Below are positions 15,585-20,535 of a stretch of 20,535 bases of DNA, in pieces (positions within the stretch are counted from its first letter, which is position 1; each line of letters starts with the position of its first letter). This stretch comes from Stenotrophomonas_A sp036403795 (GTDB lineage Bacteria; Pseudomonadota; Gammaproteobacteria; Xanthomonadales; Xanthomonadaceae). Under the pieces are notes generated by a model that made no database searches, was not told where the DNA came from, and worked only from the letters and a program-made list of their open reading frames with translations. The position numbers and the translations under genes are program-made. Where the stretch lies: assembly GCA_036403795.1 (NCBI GenBank), contig DASWQJ010000289.1:1-20535 (forward strand), written 5' to 3'.

Positions 15585-16700
15585 TCAGGCCGAGCGGAGG
15601 ACGTCCAGGACGACGGCTTCGTCGACGTCCGGGACAACCTCGGCGTGGCCGATCCCGCGCCACAGCACCAATCGTAGGCGGCCGGCGATGTTCTTCTTGT
15701 CCAGGCGCATGCGCGCGAGCAGTGCCGGCGGCTCCAGGCCCGGCGGCAGCGCGACCGGCAGGCCGAAGGCGGTGAGCAGGTCGCGCAGGCGGTCGGTATC
15801 GGCCGGCGGCGCCATGCCCAGGCGGGCCGACAGGCGCGCGGCGAGCACCATGCCTACCGCCACCGCTTCGCCGTGGTTGAGGTTGTCATTGTGCGGGGCG
15901 CCGTAGCCTTGTTCGGTCTCGATCGCGTGGCCAAAGGTGTGGCCCAGGTTGAGCAGGGCCCGCTCGCCTTTCTCCAGCGGATCACGCGCGACGATCTCGG
16001 CCTTGTGCTCGCAGCTGCGCGCGATGGCCTGCGCGGTAACGGTCGCTTCGCCGCGCAGCAACGCCTGGCGTTCGGCGCCCAGCCATTCGAAGAACAAGGG
16101 ATCGCGGATGGCACCGTACTTGATCACCTCGGCCAGGCCTGCACGCAGTTCCCGGGCCGGCAGGCTGTGCAGGGCGGTGGTATCGGCGATCACCGCGCGC
16201 GGCGGATGGAAGGCGCCGACCAGGTTCTTGCCCTGCGGGATATCGATCGCGGTCTTGCCACCTACCGAAGAGTCCACCATCGACAGCAACGTGGTGGGCA
16301 ACTGCACGCAGTCCACGCCGCGCATCCAGCACGCGGCGGCAAAGCCAGCCAGGTCGCCGACCACGCCGCCGCCGAGGGCCAGCACGCAGGCGTCCCGGGT
16401 GGCGCCGAGTTCGGCCAGCGCCGCGATGGCGCCCCCGAAATGTTCCAGGGTCTTGGAGGCTTCTCCGGCCGGGATCACCCACTCGCCCACGACCAACTCC
16501 GGCCGCGCCTGCAACAACGCCTGGCGCACGCGCGCGGCATACAGCGGGGCGACGGACGAATCGCTGGCCAGGAGCACGTGCCGGCCGCGAATCGGCGCCG
16601 ACAACCGTGCGCCATCACTCAGCAGGCCCGGCCCGATGGCAATCGTGTAAGGGGTCGCGCCGCCAACTTCGACGGTGCGCAGGGAGGAGGGTTCATTCAT
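15585..16700 (-). CDS. aroB: 3-Dehydroquinate synthase
   Basis: A 371-residue second enzyme of the shikimate pathway. It converts DAHP to 3-dehydroquinate using NAD+ and a divalent metal. Seen in the sequence: LALGGGVVGDLAGFAA (NAD-binding glycine loop, about residues 108-122), QLPTTLLSMVDSSVGGKTAI (133-152), FHPP (165-168), and the metal ligands Glu191 (GLAEVIKYG), His254 (NLGHTFGH) and His276 (NHGEAVAVGM). All expected active-site motifs are intact and the length is normal. Its ATG overlaps the aroK stop by four bases (ATGA), so aroK and aroB are translated as a coupled pair. That arrangement is standard in proteobacteria. Confidence 0.98.
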   Translation of the reverse strand: MNEPSSLRTVEVGGATPYTIAIGPGLLSDGARLSAPIRGRHVLLASDSSVAPLYAARVRQALLQARPELVVGEWVIPAGEASKTLEHFGGAIAALAELGATRDACVLALGGGVVGDLAGFAAACWMRGVDCVQLPTTLLSMVDSSVGGKTAIDIPQGKNLVGAFHPPRAVIADTTALHSLPARELRAGLAEVIKYGAIRDPLFFEWLGAERQALLRGEATVTAQAIARSCEHKAEIVARDPLEKGERALLNLGHTFGHAIETEQGYGAPHNDNLNHGEAVAVGMVLAARLSARLGMAPPADTDRLRDLLTAFGLPVALPPGLEPPALLARMRLDKKNIAGRLRLVLWRGIGHAEVVPDVDEAVVLDVLRSA

Positions 16701-17239
16701 GCGGATGTGGTCTGTGGTTGCCAGGCGGCGGCCAGTCGCGTCACCAATTGCGCGGTGGCCTCTCCCGGAGAGAGGTGGTCGGTGTCCAGGGTGAGGTCGG
16801 CGACCTCGCGGTACAGCGGCTCGCGCAGCACGGCCAGGTCTTGCAGCACCTGTTCGCGATCCGGCCGCTGCAGCAGGGGGCGGGTGCGATCGCGCATCAG
16901 GCGTTCGAGCTGGCCGGAGACCCCTACGTGCAGATGAATGACAAAGCCGCGCTGGCGGATATGCAGGCGATTGTCGGCATCGAGCACCGCGCCGCCGCCC
17001 GTGGAGATCAGCTGGTTGTCGCCTGCCAGCAGGCGTTGCAGCATGTCGCGCTCGTGGGCGCGGAACACTGCTTCGCCGGAGAGTTCGAAGATGGTGGGGA
17101 TGGTCGCACCGACCTGCTCGACGATGGCATGGTCGACGTCGACGAACCGCAGCCCGAAACGTTCGGCCACGCGGCGGCCGATGCAGCTTTTGCCTGCGCC
17201 CATCGGGCCGACCATGACGATGTTCGGTGCGGATTTCAT
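16697..17239 (-). CDS. aroK: Shikimate kinase
   Basis: A 180-residue nucleoside-monophosphate-kinase-fold enzyme that phosphorylates shikimate at the 3-hydroxyl. Visible features are the Walker A loop GPMGAGKS (11-18), the FVDVD motif with Asp34 and Asp36 (Mg and shikimate binding), Arg60 in VFRAHE, the glycine triplet STGGGAV (81-83), the lid arginine Arg120 in DRTRPLL and Arg139 in VLREPLY. The start at 17239 gives the standard AroK N-terminus. The open frame continues 28 codons upstream with no family similarity. Its ATG overlaps the stop of a small upstream ORF by four bases, and its own stop overlaps aroB by four bases. In many relatives pilQ precedes aroK, but it does not here. Confidence 0.97.
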   Translation of the reverse strand: MKSAPNIVMVGPMGAGKSCIGRRVAERFGLRFVDVDHAIVEQVGATIPTIFELSGEAVFRAHERDMLQRLLAGDNQLISTGGGAVLDADNRLHIRQRGFVIHLHVGVSGQLERLMRDRTRPLLQRPDREQVLQDLAVLREPLYREVADLTLDTDHLSPGEATAQLVTRLAAAWQPQTTSA

Positions 17240-17424
17240 GATTGCGATGCTATCACCGCCAAGACGACGCGCCGGGCGCGTTGGCGAGGGCTGCTGGCGG
17301 CGCCGGCCATCGCATGTGCGCACGTTCGCTCACGATCGGTGCGCGATGCGGTGGACGGCGTCCCGGTGCGCTCGCGTTGGTGCGTGGAGCGCTTCCGGCT
17401 GGGGACCGCTGGGGGTTCTGTCAT
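17236..17424 (-). CDS. Possible small ORF bridging the upstream kinase and aroK
   Basis: A 62-codon frame that begins on an ATG overlapping the stop of the upstream P-loop kinase (ATGA, 17424-17421) and ends on a TGA overlapping the aroK ATG (ATGA, 17239-17236). Such double coupling is the arrangement of real operon genes here (aroK-aroB, yceI-b561). Against it, the product is arginine-, serine- and threonine-rich and low in hydrophobics (MTEPPAVPSRKRSTHQRERT at its start). No family is recognised, no Shine-Dalgarno precedes it, and its third-position GC, counted by eye at about 74%, is only slightly above the other positions. It could be a reinitiation leader that carries ribosomes to aroK, or chance. 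If it is not coding, this 181-bp gap is plain spacer. Confidence 0.3.
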   Translation of the reverse strand: MTEPPAVPSRKRSTHQRERTGTPSTASRTDRERTCAHAMAGAASSPRQRARRVVLAVIASQS

Positions 17425-18251
17425 GCGAGCGGTCGCCGCTGGTGGTCCAGCGTGACCACGCGGTCGGCGAGCGCCGGCAGGGTGCGCAATGCCTGGCGGC
17501 TGATGCGCTCGTAGTGCTGCAGGAACCGCGACAGCGCGGCCGGATCCATCCCGCGCCGACCCGGCTCGGTGGCTTGCAAGGTCTGCTCCTGTTCGGCGCG
17601 CCACTGCGCCACGATGTCGAAGCCGGGGGCTTGCAGCAACCAGAGGCGATCCACGCGCCGCCACAGCGCCGGATAACGCTCGCGCAACGCCGTGTTGCAG
17701 TAGCCGCGCCATTGGCCGGCCGCATCTTCGTCGCGTTCGAGCACATTGATCGGGGTGGTCAGTGCGGCATCCGGCTCGGCGGGCGTTCCCAGGCACCATC
17801 CCTCCAGCACGACCAGCGCCAAGGGCGTCTCCACCCTTGGCCAGTCGCGTTCGGGCAACCGGTCGTCCCCCAACTTGTCGAAACGCGGCAGGCGCACGGG
17901 ACGACCCGCCGCCATCGCATCGAATACCTCTGAGGCCAACGCCAAGTCATGGGTGCCGGGCGGTCCCCGCGTCGCCAGCAGCGGGTGCACCTGCGAGGCC
18001 AACCGGCGTCGCGCATCGCCGGTCAGGTAAAAATCATCGAGCGACACGGTCGCGGCGGGTACACCCCTATGGCGCGCCGCTTCGGCGACCTGGAGCGCCA
18101 GGGTCGACTTGCCGCTGCCCTGCAGTCCGCTGATTCCCAGCACCTGCGGCCCGGCACCGGCAGCCCTCGTCGCGCATGTGTCGTCCAGCACCGCCTGGAC
18201 CAGGTGCTCAGCGAATCCCGTGGCGGAAGTCATGGGCGTTTTCATCGGCAT
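17421..18251 (-). CDS. P-loop small-molecule kinase, D-glycerate 3-kinase / Tda10-like
   Basis: About 276 residues (start uncertain) of the PRK/pantothenate-kinase-like P-loop family to which plant D-glycerate 3-kinase and yeast Tda10 belong. Seen here: GISGLQGSGKSTLA (Walker A, about 39-52), VSLDDFYLT (acidic metal-binding strand), RGPPGTHDLAL, the RFDKLGDDRLPERDW loop and LVVLEGWCLGT (Walker-B-like strand). These occur in the order expected for the glycerate kinase group. A role in making 3-phosphoglycerate from D-glycerate is plausible but not proven, because bacterial homologues are mostly untested. Starts at 18251, 18245 or 18233 are all possible and none has a good ribosome site. The gene is divergent from pdxH, only 43 bp away, and heads the cluster leading to aroK, aroB and hemE. 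Confidence 0.85.
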   Translation of the reverse strand: MPMKTPMTSATGFAEHLVQAVLDDTCATRAAGAGPQVLGISGLQGSGKSTLALQVAEAARHRGVPAATVSLDDFYLTGDARRRLASQVHPLLATRGPPGTHDLALASEVFDAMAAGRPVRLPRFDKLGDDRLPERDWPRVETPLALVVLEGWCLGTPAEPDAALTTPINVLERDEDAAGQWRGYCNTALRERYPALWRRVDRLWLLQAPGFDIVAQWRAEQEQTLQATEPGRRGMDPAALSRFLQHYERISRQALRTLPALADRVVTLDHQRRPLA

Positions 18252-18294
18252 CGGGCCACAATAGTGCCAACTTTGCCGCCGCCGAATGGTTGCC

Positions 18295-18894
18295 ATGACC
18301 GATCTTTACGTCGAAGCCCTCTCCACGTTCGCCACGCTCTACCAGGAAGCGCAGCACAGCGAGGAGACGGAGCCCAGCGCGATGACCGTGGCGACCGCCA
18401 GCCCGGATGGCCGTCCTTCCGCCCGCACGGTGCTGTTGAAATCTTTCGACGAGCGCGGATTCGTGTTCTTCACCCACCTGGAAAGCCCGAAGGGCCGCGA
18501 CCTGCAGACCAATCCGCAGGCGGCCTTGCTGTTCCTGTGGCGGGGGCTGCGCGAAGCCGGTATCCAGGTCCGCATCGAGGGGGAGGTGCAATTGGTTTCC
18601 GCCGAGGAGGCCGACGCCTATTTCGCCTCGCGCCCGCGCCAGAGCCAGATCGGGGCCTGGGCGTCGATGCAGTCGCGCACGCTGTCCTCGCGGGAAGAAT
18701 TCGAGCAGCGCATCGCCAAGGTCGAGTCGGGCTTCGAGGGCCGCGAGGTACCCCGGCCAGAAGGCTGGGGTGGCTTTCGCGTGGCGCCCCACCGTTTCGA
18801 GTTCTGGTACGGCGCGAAATTCCGGTTGCACGAGCGGTGGCGTTACGACGCCGACGCCGCTGGCGTGTGGTCCAAGCGGATGTTGTTTCCCTGA
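18295..18894 (+). CDS. pdxH: Pyridoxamine/pyridoxine 5'-phosphate oxidase
   Basis: A 199-residue FMN enzyme that oxidises pyridoxine or pyridoxamine 5'-phosphate to pyridoxal 5'-phosphate in vitamin B6 salvage and synthesis. The sequence follows the family: RPSARTVLLKSFDERGFVFFTHLESPKG (FMN and substrate contacts), ASRPRQSQIGAWASMQS, WGGFRVAPHRFEFWYG and the C-terminal RLHERWRYD, with the paired Arg/His that bind substrate. It lacks the longer N-terminal arm of the 218-residue E. coli protein, which is normal in xanthomonads as I recall them. MTDLYVEAL at 18295 is the preferred start. An in-frame ATG at 18286 would add three residues. No strong Shine-Dalgarno is present. It is followed after 10 bases by the Nif3-like gene. 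Confidence 0.96.
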   Translation: MTDLYVEALSTFATLYQEAQHSEETEPSAMTVATASPDGRPSARTVLLKSFDERGFVFFTHLESPKGRDLQTNPQAALLFLWRGLREAGIQVRIEGEVQLVSAEEADAYFASRPRQSQIGAWASMQSRTLSSREEFEQRIAKVESGFEGREVPRPEGWGGFRVAPHRFEFWYGAKFRLHERWRYDADAAGVWSKRMLFP

Positions 18895-18904
18895 GGAAGG
18901 CGCG

Positions 18905-19246
18905 ATGCGGCTGCGACCGATGTACCGGATCACCGTATTCGTGCCGCCAGCGCAGCTACTTGATGTGCAGAACGGGATCGTGGGTGTCGATGCCCTGCGC
19001 GATGGCCACTACGACCAGGTCATGTGGACCAGCGCACCGGGCCAGGAACAGTTTCGGCCACTCCCCGGCGCCGAGCCTGGCGCCGGACGCATCGGCGAGC
19101 TGAGCCGACTGCCCAGCGTGCGCCTGGAATTCGTGCTTCCGCGCGATCCGCTGCTGCTTGAGCGCGTGTTGCGCGATGGCGTACGCGCCCATCATCCGTG
19201 GGAGTCGCCTGCCATCTTCGTCGACGAGATCCACTTGCCGGAGTAA
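18905..19246 (+). CDS. Stand-alone Nif3/YqfO inserted-domain (CutA/PII-like) protein
   Basis: A 113-residue protein that matches the ferredoxin-like (PII/CutA-type) domain inserted in YqfO/Nif3 proteins and also found alone in proteobacteria. Recognisable stretches are MYRITVFVPPAQLLDVQNGI, GHYDQVMWTSAPGQEQFRPL, GELSRLPSVRLEFVLPRD and HHPWESPAIFVDEIHL. These correspond to the family's YK..FFVP, G.YD...W, G.GQFRP, E...P and HPYEEPAY.V landmarks. Its molecular role is unknown. The start at 18905 is fixed by AGGAAGG (18894-18900), whose first base is also the last base of the pdxH stop, so the two genes are coupled. An ATG at 18920 is too far from this site. Immediately after its TAA lies a decayed D-lactate dehydrogenase fragment. 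Confidence 0.88.
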   Translation: MRLRPMYRITVFVPPAQLLDVQNGIVGVDALRDGHYDQVMWTSAPGQEQFRPLPGAEPGAGRIGELSRLPSVRLEFVLPRDPLLLERVLRDGVRAHHPWESPAIFVDEIHLPE

Positions 19247-19252
19247 GCCGCA

Positions 19253-19440
19253 AGGCGTGTCTTCCGCCGCACCCGGTCTCTCGTTCCCGGCGTGATCGTG
19301 ACCGGCACCCAGCCTTCTTCACTGCCGAGGCGATCGGACAGATCATGGCGACCACGCTGGACAACGTGACTGCCTTCGCGCGGGGCCACCCGCTGGTCAA
19401 TCGGATTCCGTTGCCGCGCCCCTCGATCCGTCGGATATAG
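19253..19440 (+). pseudogene. ldhA: Frameshifted C-terminal remnant of an LdhA-type D-lactate dehydrogenase
   Basis: Reading from 19253 gives RVFRRTRSLVPGVIVTG. One base back in frame at about 19306, the reading continues HPAFFTAEAIGQIMATTL, then DNVTAFARGHPLVNRI, to a TAG at 19438-19440. Joined, this follows the C-terminus of fermentative D-lactate dehydrogenases as I recall E. coli LdhA (VFRR...VLFTGHQAFLTAEAL...TTLQN). The conserved GH(Q)AF segment holds the catalytic histidine of the family. A single missing C in GGC(C)AC accounts for the shift. Only the last 60 or so residues remain. Upstream, the frame runs into the stop codon of the intact Nif3-like gene, so the rest of the gene is gone. 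It is not expressed as an enzyme. The remaining bases to proC (19441-19585) show no gene I can identify. Confidence 0.75.
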
Positions 19441-19585
19441 GTACCTGCAACGCGTGACCGATGGCTCCGGCGCCACGCCGGGCTGCCAGTGCGCCGCGGC
19501 GACGAAAGGTGCCGCCGCCACAAAGGCTGCCGTCGAAGGTCCCGTGGGTTGCGCGGTCGCAGCAAGCCGTCCCTGCAAGGACGTT

Positions 19586-20413
19586 TCAGCTCCCCGACAA
19601 CTCGCGGCCACGCGCGGTGGCCGCTTCGATCGCACGCCCCACCAGCGGTTCGAAGCCGCCGGCCTGGAAGGTCTCGATGGCCGCCTGCGTCGTGCCATTG
19701 GGCGAGGTGACGCGACGGCGCAGCTCGCCCGGGCCCTCGCCCGATTCGACCAGCATCCGCGAAGCGCCCAGTAGCGTGTGCGCGACCAGGGTGGCGGCGG
19801 CCGCCTCGGGCAAGCCTTGCGCCTGCGCCGCGGCCTGCATCGCCTCGGCCAGCAGGAAGACGTAGGCCGGCCCGCTGCCGGACACGGCGGTCACCGCATC
19901 CATCAGGGCCTCGTCGTCGATCCACACCGTTTGCCCGGCGCTGCCCAACAACGCCTCGGCCAGCGAGCGTCGCGCCTGCGTGACCTGCGCACCCGCATAC
20001 AGGCCGGTGACGCCTGCACCCAGCAGGGCGGGGGTGTTGGGCATCGCGCGGACGACTTGCGCGCCGGCGCCCAGCCAGTCCTGCAGACGGCCGCTACCGA
20101 TGCCCGCGGCAATGGATACCACCAGGGGCGAGGCGAGGCGGACCAGGCCGGACAGGGAAGTGCAGACCTCGTGCATCACCTGGGGTTTGACTGCCAGCAA
20201 CCAGGTCTGGCAACCCTCGGCGGCCTCGCTGGCGGTGACGTGCGGATGGACGCCAAAGTCGATCGCCAGTCGCTCGCGCAACGCGTCCACCGGCTCGGCG
20301 ACGTGGATCGTGTTGGCCGGCACACCCTGCCGAACCAGGCCCGCGATCAGGCTGCGCGCCATGTTGCCGCCGCCGATGAAAGCGATCTGGGCGGCGTTGG
20401 GGGTCTCGGTCAC
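19586..20413 (-). CDS. proC: Pyrroline-5-carboxylate reductase
   Basis: A 275-residue enzyme that reduces 1-pyrroline-5-carboxylate to L-proline with NAD(P)H, the last step of proline synthesis. Visible motifs are the Rossmann loop FIGGGNMARSLIAG (residues 12-25), LLAVKPQVM (72-80), MPNTPALLGAG (124-134), SGSGPAYVFLLAEAM (178-192) and the C-terminal signature VTSPNGTTQAAI (235-246). The frame is open upstream to an ATG at 20500, but that would add 29 non-conserved residues and run through a large palindrome. The start is GTG at 20413, six bases after AGGAG. The usual neighbours yggS (upstream) and yggT (downstream) are not seen: a palindrome and an ldhA remnant lie there instead, although yggS may be beyond the window. 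Confidence 0.96.
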   Translation of the reverse strand: MTETPNAAQIAFIGGGNMARSLIAGLVRQGVPANTIHVAEPVDALRERLAIDFGVHPHVTASEAAEGCQTWLLAVKPQVMHEVCTSLSGLVRLASPLVVSIAAGIGSGRLQDWLGAGAQVVRAMPNTPALLGAGVTGLYAGAQVTQARRSLAEALLGSAGQTVWIDDEALMDAVTAVSGSGPAYVFLLAEAMQAAAQAQGLPEAAAATLVAHTLLGASRMLVESGEGPGELRRRVTSPNGTTQAAIETFQAGGFEPLVGRAIEAATARGRELSGS

Positions 20414-20419
20414 GGGCTT

Positions 20420-20424
20420 CTCCT
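20420..20424 (-). promoter_or_regulatory. Shine-Dalgarno that fixes the GTG start of proC
   Basis: AGGAG on the minus strand is six bases before GTG 20413. No ATG lies nearby, so this site decides for the GTG start. Confidence 0.85.
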
Positions 20425-20464
20425 GGCAACGGGTCCGATGGTAGCGGCAACGGCGCGGGTCGAG

Positions 20465-20535
20465 AACGGGGTGAGAAACGGGGTCAGGTTCAGTTCGCAA
20501 GGCGAACAGAACCTGACCCCGTTTCTCACCCCGTT
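20465..20535. repeat. 71-nt near-perfect palindrome (REP/RAYT-type inverted repeat?)
   Basis: Two exact 27-base arms (20465-20491 and 20509-20535) flank an inner 6-bp stem, GTTCGC / GCGAAC, separated from the arms by an A-A mismatch and closed by a 3-base AAG loop. Each arm contains two near-copies of a GAGAACGGGGT-like word. The motif GGGGTCAGGTTC with its complement GAACCTGACCCC is, as I recall, typical of dispersed palindromes near REP-associated tyrosine transposases in proteobacteria. No transposase is in view, and the window ends exactly at the arm. It lies 51 bp upstream of proC. Confidence 0.85.

Noticed and set aside
18257..18263. CACAAT / TATTGT boxes as divergent promoters for pdxH and the P-loop kinase
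   Set aside because: Neither has an acceptable -35 at normal spacing, so they are too weak to annotate.
19198..19440. 80-residue plus-strand ORF as a real small gene
   Set aside because: Its first half is antisense-like or out-of-frame sequence over the Nif3-like gene. The second half is the shifted frame of the ldhA remnant.
19564..19585. Small hairpin (CGTCC / GGACG) just after proC as a terminator
   Set aside because: The stem is only 5 bp and no T run follows on the minus strand.
19454..19774. Alanine-rich plus-strand ORF after the ldhA remnant
   Set aside because: It runs into proC on the opposite strand, has no ribosome site and no known family.

Overview
The window is a high-GC chromosomal segment from a gammaproteobacterium, most likely of the Xanthomonadaceae (Lysobacteraceae; Xanthomonas, Stenotrophomonas, Pseudoxanthomonas or Lysobacter type). 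The reasons are dense GC-ending codons, a short 199-residue PdxH, single-chain SdaA, an aroK-aroB-WGR-hemE cluster and large periplasmic-propeller hybrid kinases. The family assignment is inference from gene content. Most genes are ordinary chromosomal genes. I see no prophage, CRISPR array, rRNA or tRNA.

Layout. 1-307 (-) is the start of an exported alpha/beta hydrolase cut by the window edge. 434-1816 (-) is sdaA, divergent from a small glutaredoxin-like gene (1901-2131, +). 2307-4113 (-) is a tightly overlapping periplasmic/membrane redox-type operon, yceI - cytochrome b561 - yceI. 4220-11522 (+) holds two tandem paralogous hybrid sensor histidine kinases. Each has a signal peptide, about 14 Reg_prop propeller repeats, a Y_Y_Y domain, one membrane helix, HisKA, HATPase and a C-terminal receiver. 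11546-13939 (-) holds a thioredoxin-reductase-like flavoprotein downstream of an MdtD-like drug:proton antiporter.

14166-18251 (-) reads, in transcription order: a P-loop small-molecule kinase, a possible 62-codon ORF joined by ATGA overlaps on both sides, aroK, aroB, a small WGR-domain protein and hemE. It combines shikimate and haem biosynthesis. Divergent from it, pdxH and a stand-alone Nif3/YqfO-type domain protein form a two-gene unit (18295-19246, +). proC (19586-20413, -) starts with GTG and is preceded by a 71-nt near-perfect palindrome at the right edge.

The points most worth a second look are these: a decayed, frameshifted C-terminal fragment of an LdhA-type D-lactate dehydrogenase right after the Nif3-like stop codon (19253-19440); a terminator-like hairpin whose 3' arm carries the Shine-Dalgarno of the hydrolase (308-335); the twin propeller kinases with no DNA-binding output domain; the ATGA-linked small ORF before aroK; and the large palindrome upstream of proC.
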